Source: Aphis gossypii
Taxonomy: Eukaryota > Arthropoda > Insecta > Hemiptera > Aphididae
Direction: 5' to 3'
Length of the DNA: 64,000 nt
NCBI RefSeq assembly: GCF_020184175.1
Contig: NC_065530.1
Location: 78,283,260 to 78,347,259, forward strand
The translations under genes and the position numbers were made by a program. Shown one piece after another: positions 22,976 through 36,144 of this stretch; the first letter of the stretch is position 1, and each line of letters starts with the position of its first letter. A model generated the notes under the pieces. That model was not told the DNA's origin, did no database searches, and saw only the letters and a list, made by a program, of their open reading frames with translations.

Positions 22976-25900
22976 GTCCTGATAAAAACCTTTTTGCAAG
23001 TTACTATGTGGACTGAGTAACTGCGCCTTGGTGGATTATTTTATATTTTAGTTTTCGCCAATTTATTATCCGTCAAAAAGACCAATATGGAAACTGGAAA
23101 TAGAATTAATACATTTTCGGGTTTCCTGAAAATACAAATGTTTCATTAAATCAAGAATAGAAATAAATACAGTCGTCGAAATTTCGAAACTTTAACGTAA
23201 AAACCATAATTATTATAATTTTTCTTTTAAATTTTAATACATACATTATAAATGTAAAACTGTAAATTAGAATACCTACGTGTAATTATTATTATAGAAG
23301 TATATAACATAATAATAATTGCCGCTATACATGTACTTACCTATACTATAATAACTGTTAGTTGCGACCAAAATTTGTTCAGGTGTATTATACGTTACAG
23401 TTTCAATATTAAACTCAAGAAACCTAAATCTATTGAGATGCCCAATATATATATATAATATACTCATTGTTGCCCGTATTTTTTTCTCGATGTCATTAAA
23501 AAAAAGGGACATACACCAGATGTTCAACCCTGGGTTTGACCTGCTTACGATTTTCGAGCCACTAATTTGTATAGGAGTGGATAATTGCTGTTGAAGCGAC
23601 TGACATTCGAGACGTATTTTCACGGACCGATGGCTGCAAATAATAAACAACTACACTTAATGTACCTTTTTTTTTTTAAACGACGGGTCTACCATAATTT
23701 ATATATACATCTATATATAGATGTATATAATATAAAATGTAATATGTCTCGAAATATTGTTGAAATCTTACGGTCGCGTAACCCGTTATAAAGTGTAAGT
23801 AACCGTTTATCATACAACACAAGATTAACTTAAATAATAATTATATATTATATTTATCTGTGATAATCCAGGGTATTTGTAATTTACATAAGACTATACT
23901 AATTCCTGGTTTAGGCTATACTTTGTTTGATTTGTTTTGTATACTTATATACTTGTATATTTATAACAATTCAACAATCCGACAATATGTATATTGAAAG
24001 TTCCCGTTTAGCACCTTCTCAATTTTGTTAAAAAGTGGTATCCAAACTTTATAAAGCACAATTAAAAATTCATCAGTTAAAAGACTTAATGAAATGAACA
24101 CACAAGCTCTTAAGTTAAGACATTATTGACGTTAAACGGAAAGAAATAATTACCTATAGGATACATATAAAAACTTATTAAATAATTTTGGCAAGTTCCC
24201 ATTTCTGGATAAATCATGTATAAAAAGTCTATATTATAATGACTGACATGATGGGATTTTCTAAAGAATATTTTATGTGTTATTTTTGTTTACAATAGCA
24301 TGATTATTGAAATAATTAAAGCAGTATGTTAAAAGTAAGCATGACTGAGGATCTGATTTAAAATTTGAAACGTTGTCACTCAAGTCATTAATTAGCTACA
24401 CAAAACACTCAAAAATCTAGAGCCTACAGATTTAAGCCCTTATAGGTTCACCCTTAGATTACTAGTTTTACGCACACATTTTTTTTTTTTTGAACGCCCG
24501 TCGTGAACATCACGTGTGACCGTGTCAAACACACGTTTTGTGATATCAACACAGCACGATCTGCGTCTGTTGTTAGCATGAAAACGTTCAGAAATAGTAT
24601 TTTTGTACAAATATAAAAATCATATGACCGTGAAAATAATGTTTACGAATACTAATTTCGACTTAAATTGCTCTACATGGTTTAACTTCGCAGTTAGTTT
24701 ACGAATAAAATATATAACATATGGTATTGTGAGTATTGTGTATAGGTTTAATCATTTCGAGTTAGTTTTTTTTTTGTTTAATTATTATTGTCTATGATTT
24801 TGTCTTTTTCGATCATTTCGTCACTATACCCGTGCACCGTACACGCTATATAACTTTATTATTATACTTCTGACGGCGCACATTGATAAAACAAGTTTAT
24901 AAATCTGTGCATGAATATAAAAGAAACTAAAAAGTATTATAAATAAAATACTATTCGGTTTATCGTAAAATGTATACATATAATAGTAGTTTATGTGTTA
25001 TAATAGTTCAACGGTCGAAGTTTTAAACTGCCACCTGTATTATAGTGTATACAAACTAAAAACGGAAAAACACATACACAAAAACGTGTCTAGGTACTGA
25101 ACGCAGTCGGTCGCTACGTCCATAACGAACCGCACCAAACGAGGTATAATGTCGTTCGTCTCCGTCTTTATTTAAAAAAAAAAATTTTTCCTAGACGTCA
25201 AGTCTTGTCATTTGCCACGGAGACACCGAATCGTGCATCTAATTTACTCGTCTGTCGATGACGGTTTTTTATACCCGCGCGTACCTACACTACCTACTTA
25301 TAATATATAGGTCCTGTATATCATATATGTATAATAATGTACATATATTTATACGTTTTTTTTTTTTTTACTCAGTTTCGTTTTTTTTCTTGTCTCGCTC
25401 GCGCACCGAAAATATGAATCTTCGTCTTCATTGTTACGCGTGCGTTATCATATATCTATTGAAATTCGGATTTTTTTTTCTTTAAAGGATTATATTATAT
25501 ACGTGCGAGTGGCCTGACGACGATGACACGAGAGAGAAATGAAATATAAGGAAAAAAAACCGTGGAGTACAATCGTTCTTGTAACACGGTAGCCGGAGCA
25601 CCAGAAAACAGGTGGCTCGTAATAAATAACGATAATAATAATAATAATAATAATAGCCCTCGTTCTCTGTATACATTTATAATAATATATAACATATAAA
25701 TGTATATAAAATATAAATGTATGAATATTATAATAATACGTATGTATATAATACACTCACATCATGTGCAGAGCCTGTAACCCAAGGGCGACCCGTCTCA
25801 TTGTTATCAATCTGTCGGACCTGGCGCCTAAATTCGATCTATTACTTATACGTAATACCCGTAAATCGTACGTAATCACAATTTCCTCTCACTCTCTTAC

Positions 25901-26452
25901 CCGCTGAGATCACATTGGACGTTTATTATAATATTATATATATATATATTTATAAATTATAATATGTATACATTGCTATACCTACTTATGTACTGGCTAC
26001 ACCCAAACGAGGAGGGTCGAAATCACAAATAATAGGAAGGTACCTTATACGCTGGAGTGTACCTGTGTAAGACTTTATCTGTTACAGTGCATATCATTAT
26101 AATAATATATTATATGTCCGCCCCGCGTAACTGGCCGCGCGAACAGACTTACGATATACGATGTACACGCGTATATATCATATTATTGTAGCTGTTGCTG
26201 TTGTAGCTACTGTTGTTGTTGTTATTGTCGTGTCGATCTGCAGCTCGGGGACCAAACGACATAAATTACGTTATCTGCCTCGAACCTGTCAGCGTCACCG
26301 CGGGATTGCTGCAGCATATACTCCAACGCTTATATATAATTTATAATATATTATAATGACATATAACACGCGTATATTCGGTACATTTTCGTCTTGAAAT
26401 TTGACGGCAAAATAAAAAACACGTATTCGTATTTTATTAATTATTATTATAC
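22976..26452. other. AT-rich non-coding DNA with microsatellites and a long palindrome
   Basis: A perfect 28-bp palindrome lies at 23702-23729 and an (ATA)n run at 25632-25655. The 124-codon minus-strand frame at 23276-23650 gives no recognisable domain and turns into Tyr/Asn-rich sequence at its C-terminus. I see no supportable gene. Confidence 0.45.
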
Positions 26453-26640
26453 ACAGAGTGGTCCATTTAACGTATAGATCACTCGTTATTTCAGAAAACT
26501 AACGTTTTTTTGAAGATTTTTATTTTAAATGATTTTAATAGTCGTTATTAACTTTTGAATACCACCAAAAATATGTAAACTCGTACTTAAATTCGATAAA
26601 TACAGGTAATTACTGTAGCTCATCGCAAATTTAAGTATAA
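26453..26640 (+). mobile_element. Possible orphan MITE end related to the TACAGAGTG family
   Basis: ACACAGAGTGGTCCATTTAACG near 26453-26474 resembles the terminal sequence of the mariner-like MITEs here (TACAGAGTGATTCATT), and CACTCGTTATTTCAG follows. No inverted partner end was found downstream, so only one end or a truncated copy is present. Confidence 0.35.
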
Positions 26641-27639
26641 CTGCAGTAGGTATAAACTTTTAAGAAAACATTTGTTATCATATTATGGTTTTCTATTTAA
26701 ACCTAAACATTACTTCAAAATTGGCGTTTTTAATGGTACTAATTTATTATATAGGGTTTACTTCACAATAAGCTATAAAAATGTGTCATCGTATATTATA
26801 TTCGTATGTAATAATATAATGAAGTGTATAATGTATTTTACACAAAGGTATAATTTTTTTTTTTTTTAATTCAGTATGTGATGATGAGGTGTCATGTTTT
26901 GTAGCTGTTTTAAAATGTGATGAATGAATACTTAGGTAGTTAGGTCTAGAAATGTAATGATCATGTATATAATTTGAACGGGTGATAATAACTTCTATTT
27001 TAAAAACGTTAACGATATTTTTCTTTGTCAGTATAATTGTTTCGCGTTCTATATACGTACTATGGTATTGTGCACTTTGGTCTAATAAACTTTACGACCG
27101 TGTTTTATTGTTTTGATGACGCTGCGAAATAAATAATGTATTCTATATAGTGTAAATTAAAATATAACGAGTTTTTTCCAAATCACACTTGAGCCTTGTT
27201 GTCACTAAACGGCGGTGTACCGGTGATTTACCTATTTACAACGACAATGCTTCTAAACAGTAAATTACCATACAGTGTCACAAGGTTCTATGCGCATAAT
27301 AACAATAAAAATATTTATAGACGATATTATGTCGTATTCTTAATTGTGGGTTATACGAGTAAATATATTAATATATTATTATGTTGGTTTTCTTCAAAAC
27401 TAATTACCATTAAATTATACGAAAACCCGGAGACAGTTTAAGACGAATGTCGTTGCACACGAACGTATAATTTTATAATGCATAGTATATATATACACAC
27501 ACACACATTATACAGATTTCTTTGGTCTTTTCTGTATATTTTTTTTTTTATTATTATTCCGTTCAATTTATTCCTCGGCCGTGTTAGGTGTTTTTTTTTT
27601 TTTATGCTCGGTTTGAATAACACGCCGCGTCTTCCAAGT
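26641..27639. other. AT-rich non-coding DNA
   Basis: Nothing beyond short chance open frames and T runs (for example 26858-26868 and 27590-27603) is visible. Confidence 0.5.
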
Positions 27640-29340
27640 CACGTATTCAGGTAGCCCGGCTGCTACTGGTACTCCGCTGCACAAACGTGAAGGTACATAC
27701 GCGCTTGTGTGCGTGTGCGAGAGCGTATATATAGCTGGTTATGTAGTAAGTATATAATATAATATACCTTCAGTCGGGGGTCGACCATGACGATTCACCT
27801 CACTCCCCTTTCTCCACCAGACCGCAGGTACCCCTGTGACCGAAGCACGCGCATGATAATAAACTATTTGTTTTATTGCCGTCCCTCGCCAAGTCCATTG
27901 TGTTAGTATATTTATATACGCAAATGTATGTACAAGATTTATTTTCTATCGCACGACCGCCAACAACAACTCGTCCGGCGGGCTGCAGGCGGATAGTATT
28001 CATCGCGGGTCGGCGGCGGTTGGGGCCGGAGACTAATGTTCTGCTCATAATAGTGTATATCCGAAATCTCGAATCGGGAAACTGAAAAAACAATCACTGG
28101 CAGCGAACTATACGGTGGATATTGCGAAAAAAAAGGTTAAAGAGATAGCTAGAGATATAGTTTTCGATAAATGTGTCATCGTTAGAAACCGACTGCTCGA
28201 GTTTCAATACACGGCACGGCTACTGCAGAGTTTTTTTAAACAGACCATTTGAAATCGAATCGTCCGATACGAATCGCCAAAAATCACTGTCTCGTATCGT
28301 TTTCAACGCTACCTTTACGTATATTGTTATACATATACATACGCGTGTAAGGTTGAGCCCGCGACGAGTGTTATTTTCTCGGGCAAAAAAGGGTGTCGGT
28401 TTCTAACGGGAAAAAACGGATTATCGCGTCCCCGCGACACCGGGACGGTCGGCGTCGTCAAAAATAATGGTCGAAAACCGACCAAATAAAATATAATCTC
28501 TGCAGCAGGTCGTCGTCGTATTATATTCTTTTTGTGCAGTGGCGTTTCCGAGACGATATAATATTGTATACGTGATATTCACACTCTAATGATCTACGCT
28601 CGCGTAATCCGTCGTCCCCGTCACCGCGACTGTCCGCTCACGTCATAGATATATATTTTGCACTGTATATATATTAACATTATATATATTGACATATAGG
28701 TATCCGACTACATATCACACAAACACACACGCGCGTATAGGTATTATGTTTTATTATTATATGTCGGCGTATAAGGGTCAAAATAATCGTCAGGGGATTT
28801 TCGATTATATGACTTGAAATCCCCGTCGTATATTATATACGTTGGTCATACGTATATATAGTCACATCAAAGGCGTACGAGGAATTTCGCAATTATTGCC
28901 GGGTCTAGGTCCTATCGACTGTCTACCGCTTTCGGCCAGCAGAGCTGCACGCACGCCGCCGTCGCCGCTGCTGCGGGGTAGGTATTAGCGACGAACGGCG
29001 TATAGCCCTTGTTTTTCCGCCAATTACGTCATATAATAATCCCAAGTTAATTAAATAAAGCGGAATGCCCGGTCTTTGTTTCCGGGTTTACGGATTTAAT
29101 GATAGGCGCAAACTATACAGTCCGTATACATATTCCTATGCACACTCGTGCACACACACACCACGCGCCCACATATATAATATATACGTCCTGCGTGCAG
29201 GACGTATTGCGGTCGACCCGGCAGGGTCTTTTGTACCGACTACATTCCGTCGTGCACAAAGCCAGATGAACCGAAGTGGTATGCCAAACTTGCAAATCCT
29301 CCGTGTGTATGTATACAGTCCAAAACGTTTTCAATATAAT
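27640..29340. other. CpG-rich block, function unknown
   Basis: GC and CpG are clearly higher than in the flanks, for instance 27955-28035 and 28905-28985. Several overlapping open frames of 70-97 codons on both strands result from fewer AT-rich stops, and none has a recognisable domain. A TATATATAG string occurs at 27726-27734. Such blocks in an AT-rich insect genome can mark promoters or untranslated exons, but no transcript structure can be shown. Confidence 0.35.
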
Positions 29341-30876
29341 ATTATAATTTAAGTGATGTCGCGTGTATATTTTAACGGTTTTTTTTTAATCCTTGTATGT
29401 ATATATACAATACAATGATGATAATAATATGCAATTTTGTGCGTATAATATATATATTTATATGATACACCGTCGCGTAGTCGTTTATAAAGAGGTTAAC
29501 GTCGCGTGATCGTGTGTCCGTCGCTCGTTGTCGAAAATAATAATTATTGTGTTATAAATCGTGACAATATTATATGTTTCGACTCGATCACGTGACCACT
29601 ATGTAATTGCAGCGGAACGCACAAATCACCAATACGCACGTACCTATATATCTTTTTTTGTTAAAGACGGGTTGTGTACGCGCGTATATTATAAATCTGT
29701 TATATCTATATTATATAGGTACTTCGATTGTTTCAGAAATTAAACGTCATTGCAAATCGTTGAAAAGAGATTAGCTAAACAATCGTGACCGCATAATATT
29801 GATTTAAATTAGTTTTTAACACATTATTTGGTTACTTTATGGTTTACGAGATTTTTTTCATTTTTATTAATGTTATTACGCTATGACTATCTTATGTTTA
29901 TTAAATTTTAAATAATTTCAGTTAAAAAATAATCGACGTGATGCTTTTTTTATAACTAACAACCCTGCACTATTCGATTATTGTTGTTTAACAAAGTTAA
30001 TTTTGTTTTAAAAATTTTTATCAAATCTATATTTTTTTCACAATTTTAAATTATCAACATTTATGTATAATAGTGGAATCGTAATTTCCAATAATATATA
30101 TTACAAAAATACGTCGATACTGTCGATGATGAAGCGTGCGATATTGTGGGGAGAGGTGAAATACTGTTTATAAGTATACACACGACGCGTGTGGAGGAGG
30201 TCAACTTGGCGTGTGTTGGTCTGAAAGACGTTTTAAAATTTAATGTTGTATGGCAATTTTAGATTTTATTAGCCGTCAGTCTGTGACGAGATGTATTCAA
30301 AACGATAGCGCGTTACAGACAATAAGACCGAGAGTCTGTATATTATTATTATTATTATTATTAACCGTGATGAAAACCATTCGTCATGTTTGACGAATTT
30401 GATTTGTAGAAGTATAAGGAAAAAAAACGAAATCAATAATAATAACAATAACAATAATAGAGCCTGCGGACATTATACGCGGGTATAATATTATATTATT
30501 ATTATTATTATTATGTATGTATACGATCGGAGCAATCATATCATATAGTACCGACGTCGATCGCGCCTTACGTACATCCGTTCTTACACCAGTGCAGCGC
30601 GGAACCAATCGGTTACTCGGCACACACAATGACGTACAATATACATAGGTATTGTGCTTACACCGGATCTCGTTATTATATTACTTGGTGTTTTATTATT
30701 GTTGTTATTTTATTTCGCTCTTCGCGCGTCCTCCTGTCCATTATTATGTCGCCGTATACATATACATACGTCGATTATAATAATAACGCTGCAACACCGG
30801 TCAACGTGCGTGTTGCGTACATATGTATAATATGTATCTATGTATGTACATTCGAATATGTATACAAGTACAAGTA
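29341..30876. other. Non-coding DNA with trinucleotide runs
   Basis: TAT/TTA repeats lie at 30341-30362 and 30492-30513. The open frames that cross them are Leu, Ile or Asn runs and are not genes. Nothing else is recognised. Confidence 0.5.
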
Positions 30877-30878
30877 TA

Positions 30879-31466
30879 TACAGAGCGATTCACCGATCAC
30901 GTTCTCCCCTTCTTATTTCTTCGTCAACAATGCGCAGTTATTCAAAATCTGATTTTTGGAAATTTTAAATACGTTTAATCACCATGTTTTCAAATTCTTG
31001 ACATTTTTTCCATACGTGTTTTTCGCAGATACAAACTTTTGTAATTCAAACGACTCCCCCTCACTTTTATATTGTAAACTGTTTAGCGGATAATTTTTCT
31101 GAAAATGCTGGTATATTAAAATCAAAATTCTAGCTTTTGAGTTATTTAACTCTGTGTACTAATGATAATAGGTGCATATGATAATGGGATAGTAATTAAT
31201 ATTAATCTAAATCGACATATTTTAAAATTCGTAATAATAGAGGTACATGCGTTTAATGTATATTAGATGCAATATTATCTACATCCATTATTTATTTTTG
31301 TGAAATAATATTTTTAGGACTGTTTTATTCTTAATGTACCACTTTAAATATCTGGAAACTGCGCTCGTTCGAATTTTAAACAGGTATATCTGCAAAATGT
31401 TCAAATAAATTATCTACTAAATGAAAAACGGGAGTGTGGTAGATATACTTAGTGAATCACGCTGTA
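30879..31466 (-). mobile_element. mariner-like MITE, copy 2 (588 bp)
   Basis: It starts TACAGAGCGATTCAC and ends GTGAATCACGCTGTA; the ends are inverted repeats with two mismatches. TA flanks it at 30877-30878 and 31467-31468. The interior block TTTAGCGGATAATTTTT near 31083-31099 matches the reverse complement of a block in copy 3 (around 49665-49682). This copy therefore lies in the opposite orientation to copies 1 and 3. It has no transposase. Confidence 0.85.
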
Positions 31467-31468
31467 TA

Positions 31469-32640
31469 ATATGTTTATAATATTTTCAGTGCTCTCGGCG
31501 ATCGCGTACAACGAACGTTTCGAACTCGCTTTGTCAGAGTACAGTCTCCCTGGGGAGAGTAAAAAAAAAAAAAAAAAAAAATCGAAATTTCACGGTGTCC
31601 CCCGCACATACGCCGTGATGCGCGCCGCTCGCTCCACTCATCACCCGTCGTCGAAGTCACCGGTTAGCCGCGATTTGTAACTTTTACATTATTATAGTAT
31701 TATTGTTGTGTGATATAATATTGTTAGATTGCGTACCACACGAGACGGACTGCAGACAAACGTAATTGGACGTCGTCGGCCGAGCGACTGAGAGAGTGAT
31801 ATAGAGAGAAACACTCGGGCGCGTGGTCTGCGATAATGTTGATATGATTATAATAATATGATGTATCAAATATATGTATACAAACGCGCGTGTGCGTGTG
31901 TACTCGCGCGACTATTACGATAATAACAATAATATGATGGTACTGTGACTTATCCGACGCTGCCACGCACAAGAGATTTGTAACGGAGCGAAACGCATCG
32001 AGAGAAGAGTAAAAAAAAAAGCGAAACACGGCCATCTCGTCGCCTGCACGTATAGCTGCTCTCCTCTCGGTTACTGTGGATATTAGACCGCCGTCCGGGC
32101 GATTCGTTGTGTTTAATACTATTTTGTTTTCGCTTCACGCTTTCCGCCATGCGCGCCGCGCGTGTACCTGTAATATCTATACACTTATAATAATACCCAT
32201 CATGCACCACGCGATGACGGTTTTGTTATATCATAACGCGTGGCCGGAGCCCGCCGCGTGCGCCGTGAGAGACGCTAAATATATATATTATGTATTAATA
32301 GGTAGAACGAACACGGTAAGCGGAGCGGAGGGGAGGGGAGGGGAAATAATACGAAACGACCGAAAATATAATATACTGTGCGGAGAAAATATCGTATTGT
32401 ACATACACCGTGGTCGAAACGACGCGCGACACAATGGCCGCGTCACGTGCAACCAATTACCTGTGTATTGTGCGGGTTATGTGTTTTTACGCTCGTGAAT
32501 CGGGTAAATGACCAAAACTCGGACACACGATCGTGACAACCGACACGAGCCCGCCGCAGGAAATTGGACGGACGGACGCAACGTATAGTATATAGGTAGT
32601 ATGTACGCGCGACGGCGTGGCAGCCTATCGTCACGCGGAA
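31469..32640. other. CpG-rich block with poly-A and a G-quadruplex motif
   Basis: A 21-base A run lies at 31561-31581. The 140-codon frame at 32076-32498 is the longest in the window. It overlaps antiparallel frames of similar length, contains no recognisable domain, and I treat it as non-coding. CpG is abundant from 31900 to 32640. No promoter or exon structure can be demonstrated. Confidence 0.4.
32327..32343 (+). other. Potential G-quadruplex motif
   Basis: GGAGGGGAGGGGAGGGG contains one G2 and three G4 runs separated by single A. It can form a two-tetrad quadruplex, or a more stable one with neighbouring G (GG at 32322-32323). Confidence 0.6.
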
Positions 32641-32732
32641 CGCTTGTGTACCATAATATGTGATTTCGCTTTTATATTTCGTGAAAAATATTTGTTTTAT
32701 TGTTAATTAATTTGATTCTTTTTTCTATGCAG

Positions 32733-32801
32733 GTACCAAAGAGCTTCTGTAATTCGAGTAGTTATGGGGGTGATGCCGTGAAAAAAAAAATATACGTTTA
32801 A
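32733..32801 (+). CDS. Candidate short terminal exon (very uncertain)
   Basis: A strong 3' splice-site-like sequence, a T-rich tract ending TTTTTTCTATGCAG, ends at 32732. It is followed by 22 open codons starting VPKSFC and ending IYV before TAA at 32799-32801. Short frames of this size are expected by chance in 64 kb and no upstream exon is identified. If real, it would be a last coding exon of a plus-strand gene spanning the window. Confidence 0.12.
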   Translation, partial: VPKSFCNSSSYGGDAVKKKIYV

Positions 32802-34220
32802 TTTCGTAATAATTATATTATTATATTGTCATTTATACGCTTAAAAAAAAAAATTAAATAACATTAAAAAGTTTAGTTTGTTAAAATAGGCAGTTTCGAA
32901 GAAAAAAAATTGAGGGCTTGTTGAATATCATGACAAAAGTTATTACATTTTTTATTGAAAGTATATTATTGATACTATTACAGTCCCGATTTGATACAGA
33001 CTTTAGTGGGATACGGGTTATAGTTACTTGAAAATTGGTATTATCCAGCCGAAATTGAAATGTCTGTTGACATACTGCTTTTTAGGACACAACCGTGCAC
33101 AATTCAAAAATAAATTGAAAGTTTAGTCATTTGTAGGCGGTGACGAGTGTTGAAAGCAGATATAAAATTATAAATATTTTATTTATTATTATTTTTTTTT
33201 ATTAAAAAAAGGAAATGTACAATCTGGGCACAATAATATAATAAGTATGAATACGTAAGCAATTAGTGAGCTGGACTTGTAAAACGCGAGGAAAAAAAGC
33301 ATCCATCGACATTAGCTATTTTTAAATATTTTGTTTAGAATCAATAACTCGTGCGTGACATAAAACACTTAATATTTTATTCTTTGAGATGTATCATCAT
33401 TTATTCGCAAAAAAAGCGTTGGGATGACTTCTGTAAAATCCTTTACAGATATACATCGACTCACTGCAGTGTTGTTTACAGCGAACAGTGGTGGTTCTAG
33501 AGGCAAGGATCGCGAACGACGTACAACTGTACAAGCGACTTTAAGTGCGGTCTGGATCGAGCGTAATCTACAGTAGTCGTTCATCAGTATTTACGACATG
33601 ACTCTGTACAACATAATATATCGGAAAATAAAAAATAAGCGTTAGCCGGTCGAACGATTCGCGTCGGCCGTGCACCGAGTGTATATATACTTAATTGAAA
33701 AGATTCTCTCCGGAGATGCTGTATAAATCTTTAATATGCTCATCGTCAGTACACGACGCTGCATCAGCAGGGTCATTACACGCGCATGTGTCGATGTACG
33801 TAATGTGCACTCCGTGGAGCGCATATCGTATTATCACGCAGTGGATGATAATAATTTGAATGGGTCCATCGGTCGGCTATTATAGCGTTATTTACGCTGA
33901 TGCTGTAGAGTGTAGAGAGAGAGAGTGAGACTGCGGCACTCGGGCCGTCTAAAAAAAAAAAAAAAAAATGATTAAAACGAGTAATATTATATATCACGTT
34001 CCTAATGCGACTAGATAATATATAATACGTCCCGTGTAGTACCTAATATCTGATATAATAATAATATGTAGGGCTGCTATAGTTCTCTAATATACGAGCT
34101 CCGTATAAGTATACGTTCCGGTCGTGAGTACCTATGGATCTAGAATCGTTTTGTGGCGTGCAACGGTCAATTATTAAGTGGCGTAGGTATACTATACAGG
34201 TACCCCCTGCTGCATAAGGA

Positions 34221-34244
34221 GCGCGTAATGACGTTATTACGCGC
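34221..34244. repeat. 24-bp near-perfect palindrome
   Basis: GCGCGTAAT and ATTACGCGC flank a GACGTT centre. The sequence equals its reverse complement except for one symmetric pair. A G run follows directly. Confidence 0.85.
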
Positions 34245-35564
34245 GGGGGGGACCGGCGAGTTTCGGGAGTCACCGAATCGTATTTTATATATTATACCTA
34301 CCTATCAATCTCGAATCTCTCGAAATATAATATTATTATATGGTAATAATTATGAAAATTCGTTTTTTTCCTTTTAATGCGTTTGCCAGTATTATATAAT
34401 ATTATGATGTAGGTATATAATACGAAATCGGATCAAAAGAGAGGCATAATATTATGTACAATGTGTATAATATACCGTAGTAATCACTCGCGCGGTTGTT
34501 ATAATATTAATACGTCATGTTGAGCGACCATATTACGCACACACACCATTATATTTTTTCATGTAAAAAACACACGAGTATGTACATAATTATTGTGAAT
34601 CCCGATGTTTGATGCGCCCCACGTGTATTATGTGATTTTTTTTTTTTAAAAAAAGACCCGAATATTGATACGCGCTTTATTTATGCCGCACGAATTACGT
34701 CGGTATATTATGAACATTATACGGTGGTGTTCGTTTACCTCGAATCGGGGTGGAAAAAAAAATAATAAACGAATTATTCATCGACGAAAGCTCCCGTAGT
34801 TTTTCCGCACGCAATGTTCGGCGTCCCGCCATCGCGGTGGACCTGTGAAGAGAGACAGGGAGGAGGAAAAAAACAGAGAGAATTGTGGAAAATCCCGCAC
34901 CGAGATATCATGTACAATAATATACGGGTAATCCCGAGAGGGTTGGCTTTCGTTAGTATTTTATGAAACGCATAAAAAACACTCTTACACGACTTCCTTA
35001 CAATAATACTGTTACATTTATCAAAAATAAATCGTATTTAGATTAATTTTTAAATTTTGTCGCATATTATATTCTCATTACGACTCGTAATAGGTAATAT
35101 ACACGATAATATGTTGTTTTAAAGACAACTGCATAATATTGCCACACGTTTTACTGTCATAGATATAATAGTAATTACACGGTATACACGTTTACGAAAT
35201 CAAAATTAATTTCCATGATAATGGTTATTGTTATTATTATTTTTAAATGTATCACTGAACATTTTCGGTTTGTTTTCTTGCGGACGACATGCATATCGAT
35301 CACGCTTCACTCATCTCGCCATCACGTCCCGTGGTGTATATATTAATATACACGCTCTAGTAGTTCTGTTATATTGTGTCCAACTGCGCTCATTACACGT
35401 TCTTTCTTATTACGTTTTTTTTCTCTCCTGGGTGTAATAGGATTAACTCTCCGCGTCATCATAATTATGTTTGTTAATAATAATTATTGTCGGCCACCAT
35501 ATATAACCGTGACTTTGTATTTTTAGTTTCACTCCGCGTCTATATATTATACGGGGCACGAGTG

Positions 35565-35588
35565 CAGCAGCAGCAGCAGCAGCAGCAG
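35565..35588 (+). repeat. (CAG)8 microsatellite
   Basis: Eight uninterrupted CAG units. No supported reading frame translates them. Confidence 0.95.
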
Positions 35589-36069
35589 AAGAACCATTAC
35601 TAAATACTAATATACTCGTGTTATAGGTGTGTACACCATGTGAGGGAAGGGGAAAATCGCCCTCTCCGCAAATGTATTACTTTTCTATTTATTTTATACT
35701 TGGGGTGAAATTTAAAGATAAACTATATGATAGCAATTGCGGTGGGTTAGAACCCCTTGTTTTAAATTTGGTTAAAAATAAAACAATACGTCTTGTTTTT
35801 CAAATAAATTTTAATGGGCTTGTAGAGAAGTTTTTTTTTGAAAACAGAAGGATACGATTAGATTAAGTATTTAGAATCGTTGTGATAAAATAAGAAATAA
35901 TAAGCATTTATCGAATGCACAGTTTTATATTACTATGTTATTGCAGTGAACATCTTTGACGATGAGTTCGTTTGGTGCGAAAAATCGCGATTAGAGTTTT
36001 ACAAGATATGATTATGTCTTTTTAAATCACTAATGCACGTTTCATTGACTTTTTATTATTCCTTTTCAG

Positions 36070-36144
36070 CCATTCGAATCTTGCATCTATTGTCGTAGTA
36101 ACTCTGCGGCTGCTGTTGCTGTGCCTGCCGTTTACATTGAGTGA
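36070..36144 (+). CDS. Candidate short terminal exon (very uncertain)
   Basis: A T-rich acceptor-like tract (ATTATTCCTTTTCAG) ends at 36069. It is followed by 24 open codons beginning PFESCIYCRS, with an Ala/Val-rich middle, then TGA at 36142-36144. Base composition is less AT-rich than the flanks. The length is compatible with chance, and no partner exon is visible. Confidence 0.12.
   Translation, partial: PFESCIYCRSNSAAAVAVPAVYIE

Noticed and set aside
23276..23650. 124-codon minus-strand frame
   Set aside because: The C-terminal half is Tyr/Asn low-complexity from AT-rich repeats, and no homologous family is recognised. A decayed transposon origin is possible but unsupported.
25490..25756. 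Overlapping minus-strand frames with runs of Tyr, Leu or Ile
   Set aside because: They are translations of the (ATA)n microsatellite at 25632-25655.
32076..32498. 140-codon plus-strand frame, longest in the window
   Set aside because: It lies in CpG-rich, stop-poor DNA, overlaps antiparallel open frames of 63 and 86 codons, and its translation shows no domain, signal peptide or recognisable family.
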